Notes under the pieces: model-generated | What the model saw: the letters and a program-made list of their open reading frames with translations, nothing else | Databases searched by the model: none | Told to the model about the DNA's origin: nothing | Shown here: positions 24,526 through 33,321 of the stretch, piece by piece | Numbering within the stretch: the first letter of the stretch is position 1 | How the letters are laid out: the number at the start of each line of letters is the position of its first letter | Position numbers and translations under genes: made by a program | Origin: Shewanella sp. AS1 | Lineage (GTDB): Bacteria > Pseudomonadota > Gammaproteobacteria > Enterobacterales > Shewanellaceae | Assembly (NCBI RefSeq): GCF_021412565.1 | Contig: NZ_JAKCLJ010000017.1 | Coordinates: forward strand, 1-34,964 | DNA: 34,964 bases | Reading direction: 5' to 3'

Positions 24526-24759
24526 ATGAAAAAGTATGTTGTGTTGTTATCTTCAATGCTGTTTGCAGCCTCTGTTGCGGCGGTTGATTGTGTTGATTGT
24601 CACGAAAAAGTAGATATCGAGATGCACAAAGATTCAGGTGCGACTCTAGCCACTTGTAACGACTGTCATGGTTTTGGTGATCAACATACTCCAGATCCTG
24701 AGATTCACTCTCCAGAGTTAACACTGCCTGAGTGTGCTGATTGCCACGGTATGGAATAA
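24526..24759 (+). CDS. Small triheme c-type cytochrome
   Basis: Periplasmic cytochrome of 77 aa. A signal peptide of about 19-20 residues ends near VAA, leaving about 57 residues. Three CXXCH heme-attachment motifs are present: CVDCH, CNDCH and CADCH. Exactly three further histidines (EMHKD, DQHTP, EIHSP) could supply a distal ligand to each heme, giving bis-histidine hemes. It resembles the small cytochrome c3-type proteins of Shewanella, but one heme fewer than the classic tetraheme type. AGGAG is well placed before the ATG. It is likely an electron shuttle in the periplasm. It is monocistronic, with its own terminator, and none of its usual oxidoreductase partners is adjacent. Confidence 0.85.
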   Translation: MKKYVVLLSSMLFAASVAAVDCVDCHEKVDIEMHKDSGATLATCNDCHGFGDQHTPDPEIHSPELTLPECADCHGME

Positions 24760-24801
24760 TCTGTCTGCTTTAACCAGATATGCTCTAAGTAGATAAAAAA
24801 G

Positions 24802-24832
24802 AAGCCAGCGCATTGAACGCTGGCTTTTTTGT
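24802..24832. terminator. Rho-independent terminator after the triheme cytochrome gene
   Basis: A 9-bp stem AAGCCAGCG / CGCTGGCTT with a 7-nt loop lies at 24802-24826 and is followed by TTTT. The A-run on the left side also suits the convergent DUF4097 gene. Confidence 0.92.
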
Positions 24833-24859
24833 GTCTGGCATTTGGCTGAGTGTTAAGGC

Positions 24860-25804
24860 TTAGCCGTTTTTCTCCAGGCTGATCTCGCCGCTTATGGTGC
24901 TGATATTCACCTCGGCGTTGCCATTCCCCATTTGGAACTGCAAGCTGCTGTGAGGCACATATTTCCCCCTAGTGGGTTTATCCTCAGTGAGATAGTTGTC
25001 TATATCACCGCCTGGGCCGCCATTAATATCGAAATTGGCATTAACACTTTCAGGCAACTTGATTGTGATATCCCCGCTGACACTGTCGAGGCTGGCCTTT
25101 GAGCTGAGTCCTTTGAGGTTAAACGACAGATCGCCACTGACACTTTGGCCTTTGAGCGAGGCGACTTGCCCGAGATTGAGTTTGGCATCGCCAGAAACGA
25201 CTTCCACCCTGATATCACTGGCCTGGCTGTCGGCCTCCAGTTCACCGCTGACCAGTTTATAGCTGATCTGACCTTCGCTCTGCTTATCTTGTATCTCGCC
25301 AGAGACAGTTTCGAGTACCGTTTTACCCTTGAGGGTCTGAGTGGTAATTTCACCCGAAACCGTATGCAGGTGGATCTCATTATTGAGTTTGTTGGCTTTT
25401 ACCGCGCCACTGACAGATTCAACATTGATATCGCCACTGAGATTATCCAGCTGATAATCTGCCGAGACCCCTTTGACATACAGCTTTAATTCCTTAGGCA
25501 CCATTATGGTGAGGTTGGAACCAGCCTTATTATTGCCTGAGTATTGCCTTGGCATTTTATCTTCCAGGGTGACGGCGTTGCCATTGGCTTCAAGAATAAA
25601 CCCTTCACTGAGTTCATCGAGTGTGCCTTTTACCTGGATTTCACTCTTATCCCAGGAGTCAATTTTTACCTCGCCGCGCTGTACCTTGAGGTTAAGGCGC
25701 ATATTGTCCGGTGCGCTAATGGATTTATCTATGCTTTGGGCGGCCATTGCCAGCGGGCTGAGTAGTAGCAGTGGCAAAATAGCGAATTTTAGGTGGTTTT
25801 TCAT
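24860..25804 (-). CDS. Secreted DUF4097-type beta-strand-repeat protein
   Basis: Exported protein of about 314 aa; the signal peptide (MKNHLKFAILPLLLLSPLAMA) ends near MAAQS. The mature part is a series of some eight to nine short beta-rich repeats of about 20 residues, each with a V/I-SG-D/E element (ESVSGAV, HTVSGEI, ETVSGEI, KLVSGEL, EVVSGDA, QSVSGDL, DSVSGDI, STISGEI). These suggest a beta-solenoid, as in DUF4097 proteins. The ATG at 25804 overlaps the anti-sigma stop codon (ATGA) and fixes the start; longer frames are not supported. It is the last gene of the sigma/anti-sigma operon and probably the surface or periplasmic effector or sensor partner of that system. The function of the family is not established. 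Confidence 0.85.
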   Translation of the reverse strand: MKNHLKFAILPLLLLSPLAMAAQSIDKSISAPDNMRLNLKVQRGEVKIDSWDKSEIQVKGTLDELSEGFILEANGNAVTLEDKMPRQYSGNNKAGSNLTIMVPKELKLYVKGVSADYQLDNLSGDINVESVSGAVKANKLNNEIHLHTVSGEITTQTLKGKTVLETVSGEIQDKQSEGQISYKLVSGELEADSQASDIRVEVVSGDAKLNLGQVASLKGQSVSGDLSFNLKGLSSKASLDSVSGDITIKLPESVNANFDINGGPGGDIDNYLTEDKPTRGKYVPHSSLQFQMGNGNAEVNISTISGEISLEKNG

Positions 25805-26310
25805 ACTGTATTTCCCTTGGTTGTCTGTTTGACAGGGAGCCGTTGCCCCTGTTTGATCAGTTCTATCTCGCGTTCCTGTGTCCATAGCCAGAGCTGCCAC
25901 AACTGCTTATCTGTGGGATTAAGCTGCAGGGTGCGATAGATCTCCTTGGCGGCGGCTCTGAGCTGCTCAATTCCCTGTTCCAGCGGTGCGCCAAGGGCAC
26001 TGGTTTGCCAATTGACCTGTCTGGCTTGTGTCTGTAATTGAGCGACCTGCTGCTGATGCTGCGCCTGTATTGAAGCCATGGTCATAAGCAGTGGACTTGT
26101 TGACTCAATTTGAGGCGTCGATAGGTAGCTCTTGCCGACAAACACCCCCAGCAGTAATAGGCTGGCGATGGCCACTGACCGCCAATGAGCGGTTTTTTTG
26201 GCTGCAGGCACATCGAGTCGTGCTTCGATTTGTGGCCAGAGATCCCGCGCGGGTTCCATGGTTTTACTGCTGCCTGCGAGCAGTGCGTCTAGCTGATTGT
26301 CTTTGTTCAT
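25801..26310 (-). CDS. Probable membrane-anchored anti-sigma factor
   Basis: Protein of 169 aa with a single hydrophobic segment at about 45-62 (SVAIASLLLLGVFVG), a short cytoplasmic N-terminus (LDALLAGSSKTMEPARDLWPQIEARLD) and a periplasmic, glutamine-rich helical C-terminus. It has no zinc-binding HxxxCxxC anti-sigma motif. The call as anti-sigma rests on its position directly after, and overlapping by one base with, an ECF sigma-factor gene, and on its topology. Its stop overlaps the start of the DUF4097 gene. A different kind of regulator cannot be excluded. Confidence 0.7.
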   Translation of the reverse strand: MNKDNQLDALLAGSSKTMEPARDLWPQIEARLDVPAAKKTAHWRSVAIASLLLLGVFVGKSYLSTPQIESTSPLLMTMASIQAQHQQQVAQLQTQARQVNWQTSALGAPLEQGIEQLRAAAKEIYRTLQLNPTDKQLWQLWLWTQEREIELIKQGQRLPVKQTTKGNTV

Positions 26311-26846
26311 CAGAGCATCTCCTGCAACAACTGTCTGGCTCTGTGGTATTGAGCCTTACTCGTGCCTATGGCGATATTAAGCTGCTCGGCTATCTCCTCA
26401 TGGCGATAACCCTCCAAGGCAAATAACACAAAGACGATACGGGCGCGCTCGGGTAGCTTGAGCAGCAGTTTATCCAGGCTGTCATATTGCATCTCTGTGC
26501 TGGCTTTCTCCGCTAATTGCTCACCTGGTAAGAGTCTGGCCCAAAAGCTCTTCTGTTTGTTTATCGAGTTCAGGGCCTGATTGACAGTCAGGCTGTGTAG
26601 CCAGGTGGAAAACTGGCTCTTACCATCGAACAGCGGCAGTTTCTGCCATAGGCGCACAAAGGTGTCCTGAGTCGCTTCCTCGGCAAGGTCAGTCTGTCCG
26701 GCGAGACGAAAACATAAGGCATAGACCCTTTGATAGTGCAGGGTATATAACTGCTTGAAAGCCGCGTTATCGCCTTGCTGGGCTTGTGCAATAAGCAAAG
26801 ATTGCGAGGGCTCTGTTTGTGTCTCTATTGCTTGGGTGGCACTCAA
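26310..26846 (-). CDS. ECF-family RNA polymerase sigma factor
   Basis: Sigma-70 family protein of about 178 aa with region 2 (AAFKQLYTLHYQRVYALCFRLAGQTDLAEEATQDTFVRLWQKLP) and region 4 (KLLLKLPERARIVFVLFALEGYRHEEIAEQLNIAIGTSKAQYHRARQLLQ) and no region 1 or 3, as in ECF sigma factors. The start is uncertain: TTG at 26846 has AAGGGA at a suitable distance, while TTG at 26852 is too close to it. It leads a three-gene operon with overlapping anti-sigma and DUF4097 genes, so it probably responds to an envelope signal. Promoters it recognises are not evident here. Confidence 0.9.
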   Translation of the reverse strand: MSATQAIETQTEPSQSLLIAQAQQGDNAAFKQLYTLHYQRVYALCFRLAGQTDLAEEATQDTFVRLWQKLPLFDGKSQFSTWLHSLTVNQALNSINKQKSFWARLLPGEQLAEKASTEMQYDSLDKLLLKLPERARIVFVLFALEGYRHEEIAEQLNIAIGTSKAQYHRARQLLQEML

Positions 26847-27030
26847 ATACAATTCCCTTGTGCGATTTAATACTGTAATGATTGTTTAGACAGGGCTAAG
26901 TGTATAAAAGGTTTAAAGCTAGCATAAAAAAGTTTGAATTTAAGCTGTGATGGGATGTGTGAGTGATCGATGAGATGAATCAGAACCTAGGCAAGCTTGT
27001 GATGGTTAGCAGGATGGGATTAACAGATAC

Positions 27031-27057
27031 AAAAAACCTCGCAGGGCGAGGTTTTTT
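27031..27057. terminator. Bidirectional rho-independent terminator next to tRNA-Phe
   Basis: A perfect 12-bp stem AAAAAACCTCGC / GCGAGGTTTTTT with loop AGG (27031-27057). On the reverse strand it ends the tRNA-Phe transcript, 31 nt past the gene. Confidence 0.93.
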
Positions 27058-27087
27058 GTTAAGACGCTAAAAGCACCTTATGGAATA

Positions 27088-27163
27088 TGGTGCCCGAACC
27101 CGGAATCGAACCAGGGACACGAGGATTTTCAATCCTCTGCTCTACCGACTGAGCTATTCGGGC
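27088..27163 (-). tRNA. tRNA-Phe (anticodon GAA)
   Basis: The reverse strand folds as a 76-nt cloverleaf. It begins GCCCGAATAGCTCAG, has the anticodon arm around TTGAAAA (anticodon GAA), the T arm GGTTCGATTCC and a 3' CCA encoded in the gene. Acceptor stem GCCCGAA pairs with TTCGGGC. A good promoter lies directly upstream (27174-27202). Confidence 0.98.
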
Positions 27164-27173
27164 GACGGGGTGC

Positions 27174-27202
27174 ATTAAAAGGCTTTTGCGGATGTGAGTC
27201 AA
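27174..27202 (-). promoter_or_regulatory. Sigma-70 promoter of tRNA-Phe with GC-rich discriminator
   Basis: On the reverse strand: -35 TTGACT (27197-27202), 17-bp spacer, -10 TTTAAT (27174-27179), then GCACCCCG. A GC-rich discriminator is typical of stringently controlled stable-RNA promoters. Confidence 0.85.
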
Positions 27203-27332
27203 CTAATTTTTGCAAAATTATCAATTCGGCGAGCTGTTTGGGCAAGTTTTATGCGAAACCATCCTTTTGGGGCTTCAGACAGGTGAATCTGCTTGGGAGT
27301 GAGGTTATTGCCCCTATGATTTAACCTTAAGA

Positions 27333-27357
27333 AAAACCCCGCGACTTGGCGGGGTTT
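27333..27357 (-). terminator. Rho-independent terminator after bamD
   Basis: A 9-bp stem AAACCCCGC / GCGGGGTTT with a 6-nt loop (27334-27357). On the reverse strand it is followed by the remaining T residues. It lies about 50 bp past the bamD stop. Confidence 0.85.
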
Positions 27358-27406
27358 GAGAGGTTTTTTGCTACGTCTAATAGGACGATGGCTATTTGGA
27401 CCAGGG

Positions 27407-28165
27407 CTATTTTAGCAAGGCGTTATCAGGGAAGTTGGCCTGCATCACCATGATCACATGTTCTTTTAGCTTTTGCTGTCCCAGCTCTTCATAAGCTGTG
27501 GCCATGATCTCCAGGGCTTTTTCTGTCTCTGGCGTATCGGGATAGCTTTCCATCACAGACTGAGCACGCACGGCAGCGGCGCTCCAAGCATTCATCTTGA
27601 TATAATACTCGGCGACTGTGATGTCATATTTGGCTAAACGGTTTTTCAAAAACTGCATACGTTTTTGCGCATCGGCCGCGTATTTGCTGTTAGGATAGGA
27701 CTTAATTAAGCGAGAAAAATCTTTAAATGCATCCTGCGCCGCTTTAGGATCTCTGTCGGTTCTGTCGATCCCCAGCATTTCGTGGAACATATAGTTATCG
27801 GACTGCATGTTCATCAGGCCACGCATATAGTAGACATAGTCTATGTCTTTATGGGTCGGATTTAAGCGAATAAAACGGTCGATATTGGCTATGCCCGAGG
27901 CGGCATCATCCAGCTTGTAATAGGCATAGATGAGATCCAGTTGTACCTGAGTCTTGTGTGGCCCAAAAGGATAGCGCGAGTCTAATGCTTCTAATGAGCG
28001 TACCGCTTTACTGAAATTACCCAGTTCCATTGAGGTTCTTGCTTGGGTATAGAGTACATCCGGTGAGGTTTTTGATAGTTTAATATCATCTTCTGGACTG
28101 CTACTACAGGCTGATAACGTCAGCGTTAACAAGGCAACTGCGGCGCCTTTGACAAAATTATGCAT
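27407..28165 (-). CDS. bamD: Outer-membrane assembly lipoprotein BamD (YfiO)
   Basis: Essential lipoprotein of the BAM complex that, with BamA, folds beta-barrel proteins into the outer membrane. From ATG 28165 the protein has 252 aa with a lipoprotein signal and lipobox LSAC (Cys20), followed by TPR-like repeats (LYTQARTSMELGNFSKAVRSLEALDSRYPFG). The motifs YVYYMRGLMNMQ and FSRLIKSYPNSKYAADAQKRM, followed by AEYYIKMNAWSAAAVRAQSV, match BamD. An in-frame start at 28210 would precede the signal peptide and is rejected. It is divergent from rluD across 123 bp, the classic bamD/rluD arrangement. Confidence 0.96.
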   Translation of the reverse strand: MHNFVKGAAVALLTLTLSACSSSPEDDIKLSKTSPDVLYTQARTSMELGNFSKAVRSLEALDSRYPFGPHKTQVQLDLIYAYYKLDDAASGIANIDRFIRLNPTHKDIDYVYYMRGLMNMQSDNYMFHEMLGIDRTDRDPKAAQDAFKDFSRLIKSYPNSKYAADAQKRMQFLKNRLAKYDITVAEYYIKMNAWSAAAVRAQSVMESYPDTPETEKALEIMATAYEELGQQKLKEHVIMVMQANFPDNALLK

Positions 28166-28288
28166 ACTTGAATTCGATTCTTTTAATGTTGTAGTTATGA
28201 ATTTTTCCATTTCAGGATAAAATGAAACAATTCGATTGTAACAGATAGCACTTTAATTTATGACCCCAAAACGCGGGTACGGTTCCTT

Positions 28289-29260
28289 ATGACACAAGAG
28301 ATTAATCTAAAAAGCGAGATCACAGCAACACAAACAGGCCAAAGATTAGATCAAACCTTAGCCGAGTTGTTCCCAGACTATTCCCGTACGCGCATTAAAG
28401 AGTGGATACAGGCGGGTGCCGTTGTCGTTGATGGCGCGGTGCTGACTAAACCCAGAGAGAAGGTGCTCGAAGGGCAAGAGGTGGAGATAAACGCCACCTT
28501 AGAAGAGGAGATCCAAGCCGAGGCGCAGGCCATTGAACTGGATATCGTCTATGAAGATGATCAGATCATAGTGATCAACAAGCAGGCGGGATTAGTGGTT
28601 CATCCTGGTGCTGGCAATACCGATGGTACCCTGATGAATGCCCTGTTGCATCACTGCCCGTCCATCGAACTTGTGCCCAGAGCCGGTATCGTCCACCGTC
28701 TGGATAAAGACACCACAGGCTTAATGGTGGTGGCGAAAACTGTCGAGGCTCAGACTCACCTAGTGGCGGCTTTGCAGGCTCGTGAGATAGTACGTGAATA
28801 TGAGGCGATAGTGCAGGGGGTGATCATCTCAGGCGGTACGGTCGACGCGCCAATCGATCGTCATCCGACTAAGCGCACTCACATGGCCGTGGTGCATAAT
28901 GGTAAGCCTGCTGTGACCCATTATCGGGTGGCGGAAAAATTCCGTGCCCATACCCGCTTACGTTTACGCCTAGAGTCTGGACGTACTCACCAGATCCGCG
29001 TACACATGGCGCATATTGGCCATGTGTTGGTGGGCGATCCTGTTTATGCTGGTCGTCCCCGTCCTCCTAAAGCGGTATCTGAGCAGTTTTTAGAAACCTA
29101 TATGAACTTCAAGCGCCAGGCTTTGCACGCTGTAAGGTTGGAATTAGCCCACCCTCTCACTTGCGAGATCATGAGCTGGCAGGCGCCGATCCCTGAGGAT
29201 ATGCGTACTCTGACCCGTGCACTGCGTGAAGACACTCAAGAAAATCCGGCCGATTACTGA
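28289..29260 (+). CDS. rluD: 23S rRNA pseudouridine(1911/1915/1917) synthase RluD
   Basis: Forms the pseudouridines of helix 69 of 23S rRNA, important for subunit joining. The protein (323 aa) has an N-terminal S4 domain (GQRLDQTLAELFPDYSRTRIKEWIQAGAVVVDG), and the catalytic GIVHRLDKDTTGLMVVAKT with Asp139. The later motifs are VTHYRVAEKF, RLRLRLESGRTHQIRVHMAHIGHVLVGDPVYAG. Length and motif positions equal E. coli RluD. Its stop overlaps the pgeF start by one base (TGATG), so the two are translationally coupled. Confidence 0.97.
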   Translation: MTQEINLKSEITATQTGQRLDQTLAELFPDYSRTRIKEWIQAGAVVVDGAVLTKPREKVLEGQEVEINATLEEEIQAEAQAIELDIVYEDDQIIVINKQAGLVVHPGAGNTDGTLMNALLHHCPSIELVPRAGIVHRLDKDTTGLMVVAKTVEAQTHLVAALQAREIVREYEAIVQGVIISGGTVDAPIDRHPTKRTHMAVVHNGKPAVTHYRVAEKFRAHTRLRLRLESGRTHQIRVHMAHIGHVLVGDPVYAGRPRPPKAVSEQFLETYMNFKRQALHAVRLELAHPLTCEIMSWQAPIPEDMRTLTRALREDTQENPADY

Positions 29261-30006
29261 TGCTGCCAGCCGACTGGTTTATTCCGCAAAATGTCGCTCT
29301 CGCCTTTAGCGAGCGCATGGGAGGCGTGAGCCAGCCTCCCTTCGACAGTTTGAACTTGGGTGATCATGTCGGCGATGCACCGCAGGCGGTCGCGCAAAAT
29401 CGCCACCTGCTCTGTGAGCAGCTGGGATTAATTGCAGAGCCGGTTTGGCTCAATCAGGTGCATGGTACCGAGGTTATCGATCTCGATGGGCTTACGCCTG
29501 AGGTGTTATCACCAGCGGCAGATAAGCTCGACGCCGATGCCAGTATCTGTAGCAGCCCCCAGCATGTCTGCGTGGTGATGACAGCCGATTGTCTGCCTGT
29601 GCTGATCTGCGATAGGGCGGGAACTCAGGTGGCTGCTGTGCATGCCGGGTGGCGCGGCCTGTGTAATGGCATAATCGAGGCGGCGATCGCCCGATTTAAG
29701 GCACCAGCCGCTGAGCTTTGTCTCTATCTTGGCCCCTGTATCGGTGCTGAGGCATTTGAAGTCGGCGCCGAGGTCAGACAGGCTTTTATCGAGCAAGATC
29801 CGCAAACCCAGGACTTTTTTACCCCAAGAGGCGATAAATACCTGGGGGATCTTCAAGGGATCGCCCGTTATCGCGCCGCGAAACAGGGGGTCATACAGAT
29901 TTTCTCCCTCGATGCCTGCACCTATCAGCTGAGTGAGCGTTTTTTCTCCTATCGCCGTGAGTCTGTCACCGGGCGCATGGCTTCTTTAATCTGGTTAAAA
30001 AAGTAG
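29260..30006 (+). CDS. pgeF: Peptidoglycan editing factor PgeF (YfiH, multicopper-oxidase-like/DUF152)
   Basis: Cytoplasmic enzyme of 248 aa that in E. coli prevents wrong amino acids (L-Ser for L-Ala) in peptidoglycan precursors; older annotation calls it polyphenol oxidase or laccase. The metal and active-site motifs of the family are visible: NQVHGTEV, TADCLPVLI, AAVHAGWRGL, YLGPCIGAEAFEVG and the C-terminal DACTYQLSERFFSYRRES. It overlaps the end of rluD and lies just upstream of clpB, the conserved order. Confidence 0.94.
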   Translation: MLPADWFIPQNVALAFSERMGGVSQPPFDSLNLGDHVGDAPQAVAQNRHLLCEQLGLIAEPVWLNQVHGTEVIDLDGLTPEVLSPAADKLDADASICSSPQHVCVVMTADCLPVLICDRAGTQVAAVHAGWRGLCNGIIEAAIARFKAPAAELCLYLGPCIGAEAFEVGAEVRQAFIEQDPQTQDFFTPRGDKYLGDLQGIARYRAAKQGVIQIFSLDACTYQLSERFFSYRRESVTGRMASLIWLKK

Positions 30007-30035
30007 CAATTTTTTAATCCCAGCCCTCAAAATTG

Positions 30036-30063
30036 CTTGAATTAGGCAAATCAGTCCCCATCT
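30036..30063 (+). promoter_or_regulatory. Sigma-32 (heat-shock) promoter of clpB
   Basis: CTTGAAT at 30036-30042, 13-bp spacer, then CCCCATCT at 30056-30063. This matches the sigma-32 consensus CTTGAAA / CCCCATNT closely. Transcription is expected near 30070, leaving about 45 nt of leader with a strong AGGAGG before the start codon. Confidence 0.92.
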
Positions 30064-30115
30064 TAGAATTAACAAAATACTGAAGGTAACTTCATTCGTT
30101 AATTTAGGAGGCTGT

Positions 30116-32689
30116 ATGCGACTCGATCGTATGACTAATAAATTTCAGCTAGCAATCTCCGATGCTCAGTCATTAGCGTTGGGGCGCGACCATCAGTTTA
30201 TCGAACCGATTCACCTGATGATGGCTTTGCTGAATCAAGAGGGGGGATCTATCCATCCTCTGCTGACTCAGGCGGGTATAGCGGTGAGCACACTGCGCTC
30301 ATCTCTCAATCAGGAGCTGGAGCGTCTGCCGCAGGTCGAAGGGACTGGTGGCGATGTGCAGCTTTCCCAGGCGCTGATCCGCCTGTTAAACCTGTGTGAC
30401 AAACTGGCGCAGAAGCGCAAAGACAAATTTATCTCCAGTGAGCTGTTTGTGCTCGCCGCACTGGAAGGCAATGATGCCTTGGCGCAGAGCCTGAAAAAGG
30501 CGGGGGCGACCAGAGAGTTACTCGAACAGACGATAGAGCAGGTGCGTTCCGGCAAGCAGATAGACGATCCCAATGCTGAAGATCAGCGCCAGGCGTTGAA
30601 AAAATTTACTATCGATCTCACCGAGCGCGCCGAGCAGGGCAAGCTGGATCCGGTGATCGGCCGTGATGATGAGATCCGCCGCACTATCCAGGTGTTGCAA
30701 CGTCGCAGCAAGAATAACCCGGTGTTAATAGGTGAGCCCGGTGTGGGTAAGACCGCCATAGTCGAAGGGCTGGCCCAACGGATCATCAATGGTGAGGTGC
30801 CGGAGGGGATCAAGAATAAACGCGTCTTGTCTCTGGATATGGGCGCGCTGATCGCCGGTGCCAAATACCGCGGTGAATTCGAGGAGCGTTTAAAAGCGGT
30901 ACTCAACGAGCTGGCCCACGAAGAGGGACAGGTGATCCTGTTTATCGACGAGCTGCATACCATGGTGGGCGCAGGCAAGGCTGACGGCGCCATGGATGCC
31001 GGTAACATGCTCAAACCTGCCCTGGCCCGCGGCGATCTGCACTGTGTCGGCGCGACCACGCTCGATGAGTATCGCCAATATATAGAGAAGGATGCGGCCC
31101 TCGAACGGCGTTTCCAGAAGGTACTGGTGGATGAGCCCAATGTGGAAGATACAATTGCGATTCTGCGTGGCTTAAAAGAGCGTTATGAGCTGCATCATCA
31201 TGTGGAGATCACAGACCCTGCAATTGTAGCGGCGGCGAGCATGTCCCATCGCTATATCTCCGACAGGAAACTGCCGGATAAGGCGATTGACCTGATTGAC
31301 GAAGCGGCGTCCAGTATCCGTATTCAGATAGACTCCAAACCTGAACCATTAGATAGACTCGAGCGCCGTGCCATTCAGCTAAAACTGGAGGAGCAGGCGC
31401 TGAGTAAAGAAAACGATGAGGCCAGTCAGCGCCGTTTGACTACGCTGCGAACTGAGTTAAAAGAAGTGGAAACAAAGGCCGCGGAGCTTAACGAAGTTTG
31501 GCATACGGAGAAGGCCGCCCTTGCGGGAACCCAGCATATCAAGGCAGATCTGGAGCAGGCCAGAATGGATCTGGAAGTGGCGCGCCGGGCCAGCGATCTG
31601 ACCCGTATGTCTGAGTTGCAATATGGCCGTATTCCCGAGCTGGAAAAGCAGCTTGATCTCGCTTCTCAGGCTGAGATGCAGGACATGACTCTGCTGCGTA
31701 ACAAGGTTACGGATCTGGAGATCGCCGAAGTGTTATCCCGGGCTACAGGCATACCCGTGGCCAAGATGCTAGAAGGCGAGAAGGAGAAACTACTACAGAT
31801 GGAGCAGGCGCTGCATAGACGGGTGATAGGTCAGAGTGAGGCGGTCGAAGCCGTGTCTAACGCCATTCGTCGTAGCCGAGCCGGCCTAGCCGATCCCAAT
31901 CGTCCTATAGGTTCTTTTCTTTTCCTTGGGCCGACTGGTGTGGGTAAAACTGAGTTGTGTAAATCACTGGCTAAGTTTTTGTTCGACACAGAAAACGCCA
32001 TGGTGCGAATCGACATGTCCGAGTTTATGGAGAAACATGCGGTGTCGCGCTTGGTGGGTGCGCCTCCGGGCTACGTGGGTTATGAAGAGGGCGGCTATCT
32101 AACCGAGGCGGTAAGACGTAAGCCCTATTCGGTTATTCTGCTCGATGAGGTGGAGAAAGCGCATCCCGATGTGTTTAACATCCTACTGCAGGTGCTGGAT
32201 GATGGCCGACTAACAGATGGTCAGGGACGCACGGTGGATTTTCGTAATACTGTGGTCATCATGACATCTAACTTAGGCTCGGATGTGATCCAGGAGCGTT
32301 TCGGTCAGGCCAGTTATGATGAGATGAAAGCCGAGGTGATGAATGTAGTGATCCACAGCTTCAGGCCCGAATTCCTTAACCGGGTCGATGAGAGTGTCGT
32401 ATTCCACCCATTAGATGCCGAGCATATTGCCCATATCGCGCAGATCCAGCTGGGCAACCTCAAGGCAAGGTTGGCCGAAAAAGACTTTGAGCTCGAGATC
32501 AGTGATGAGGCATTAACCCTGATCGCCCAGGTAGGGTTCGATCCTGTCTATGGTGCAAGACCACTGAAACGAGCATTGCAACAGGAGGTTGAAAATCCAC
32601 TGGCGCAAAGGCTGCTTAAAGGTGAGTTTATGCCGGGTAAAGCGATTAAGGTGGATGTCGCCGGCGGCGAGTTGGCCTTCAGTCAGTGA
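30116..32689 (+). CDS. clpB: ATP-dependent disaggregase ClpB (Hsp100)
   Basis: Hexameric AAA+ chaperone that with DnaK dissolves protein aggregates. The length of 857 aa equals E. coli ClpB. The order is an N-domain (about 1-145), NBD1 with Walker A GEPGVGKT at 206-213 and the [17 protein letters not shown] stretch, the middle coiled-coil domain (about 410-525), and NBD2 with Walker A GPTGVGKT at 605-612, [12 protein letters not shown] and the arginine-bearing [11 protein letters not shown] near the end. AGGAGG precedes the ATG. Residue 149, a GTG-coded valine that is the internal start for the short E. coli form, is here an ATA-coded isoleucine. The gene has a heat-shock promoter and its own terminator. 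Confidence 0.98.
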   Translation: MRLDRMTNKFQLAISDAQSLALGRDHQFIEPIHLMMALLNQEGGSIHPLLTQAGIAVSTLRSSLNQELERLPQVEGTGGDVQLSQALIRLLNLCDKLAQKRKDKFISSELFVLAALEGNDALAQSLKKAGATRELLEQTIEQVRSGKQIDDPNAEDQRQALKKFTIDLTERAEQGKLDPVIGRDDEIRRTIQVLQRRSKNNPVLIGEPGVGKTAIVEGLAQRIINGEVPEGIKNKRVLSLDMGALIAGAKYRGEFEERLKAVLNELAHEEGQVILFIDELHTMVGAGKADGAMDAGNMLKPALARGDLHCVGATTLDEYRQYIEKDAALERRFQKVLVDEPNVEDTIAILRGLKERYELHHHVEITDPAIVAAASMSHRYISDRKLPDKAIDLIDEAASSIRIQIDSKPEPLDRLERRAIQLKLEEQALSKENDEASQRRLTTLRTELKEVETKAAELNEVWHTEKAALAGTQHIKADLEQARMDLEVARRASDLTRMSELQYGRIPELEKQLDLASQAEMQDMTLLRNKVTDLEIAEVLSRATGIPVAKMLEGEKEKLLQMEQALHRRVIGQSEAVEAVSNAIRRSRAGLADPNRPIGSFLFLGPTGVGKTELCKSLAKFLFDTENAMVRIDMSEFMEKHAVSRLVGAPPGYVGYEEGGYLTEAVRRKPYSVILLDEVEKAHPDVFNILLQVLDDGRLTDGQGRTVDFRNTVVIMTSNLGSDVIQERFGQASYDEMKAEVMNVVIHSFRPEFLNRVDESVVFHPLDAEHIAHIAQIQLGNLKARLAEKDFELEISDEALTLIAQVGFDPVYGARPLKRALQQEVENPLAQRLLKGEFMPGKAIKVDVAGGELAFSQ

Positions 32690-32713
32690 TCTCAAGTTAA
32701 CATTCGCTCTTGG

Positions 32714-32756
32714 AAACGGGTTTAGCGCTATCAATAGGGTTAAACCCGTTTTTATT
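32714..32756 (+). terminator. Rho-independent terminator after clpB
   Basis: The stem AAACGGGTTTA (32714-32724) pairs with TAAACCCGTTT (32741-32751) around a 16-nt loop, and T residues follow. Confidence 0.85.
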
Positions 32757-32856
32757 GTCATTAGCGAGTGACCGAGGACTTTGCTATTAGGCTGGATCTC
32801 GTCTAGTTTCAAAGAGGTGAGTCACTTTTGCTACTGTGAACATGAAGGAGTAATGG

Positions 32857-33213
32857 ATGAGATTATTGAGTATAAAAGCGCTGGATATTAAATTATCAAC
32901 CATAATGGCATCGGCATTAATGTTAACTTTATTGGGGTGCAGTTCATCTCCCGAGCAGGCACAGAGCGAGAAAAACTATATTGAAGTTGGCAATGTAGAC
33001 TATGACAGCCTGTATCATTACGGTTATAACATAGGCTGTCGCAGTGCCGGTGAGGTGAAGCGCGATCCCAGTCTGGGTGATGTTGAGTCGATGAAGGATG
33101 AAGTGCTCGATGGGCTAGACAGTTTTGATGATGGCTGGGAGGCGGGGACAGCGGCCTGTGAAGACGGCATCAGCCATTCTATGTATACGGTCAGACAATC
33201 GACGGATAACTAA
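32857..33213 (+). CDS. Small hypothetical lipoprotein
   Basis: Secreted lipoprotein of 118 aa with an extended N-region and lipobox LLGC (Cys28). The mature part is acidic, with YDSLYHYGYNIGCRSAGEVKRD and DSFDDGWEAGTAACEDGISHS. Two cysteines (GCRS and AACED) could form a disulfide. AAGGAG precedes the ATG by six bases. I do not recognise the family. It lies between the clpB terminator and a convergent DUF4124-like gene. Confidence 0.85.
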   Translation: MRLLSIKALDIKLSTIMASALMLTLLGCSSSPEQAQSEKNYIEVGNVDYDSLYHYGYNIGCRSAGEVKRDPSLGDVESMKDEVLDGLDSFDDGWEAGTAACEDGISHSMYTVRQSTDN

Positions 33214-33257
33214 AACACAAGGGATTAATCTTACTCTTTATCATCATAGAATAACCG

Positions 33258-33284
33258 CAAAACAGACTCTAAGAGTCTGTTTTG
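33258..33284. terminator. Bidirectional hairpin between the two small genes, probable terminator
   Basis: CAAAACAGACTCT and AGAGTCTGTTTTG form an inverted repeat of up to 13 bp around a very short centre (33258-33284), with T-rich sequence on both sides. It separates the convergent lipoprotein and DUF4124-like genes. Confidence 0.75.
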
Positions 33285-33321
33285 GTTTAGGGCATAGTCT
33301 GTACTAATACACGTAGTCAAT

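Noticed and set aside
30583..31140. 185-codon open frame opposite clpB
   Set aside because: It overlaps the highly conserved NBD1 coding region and shows serine-rich, low-complexity translation typical of antisense shadows.
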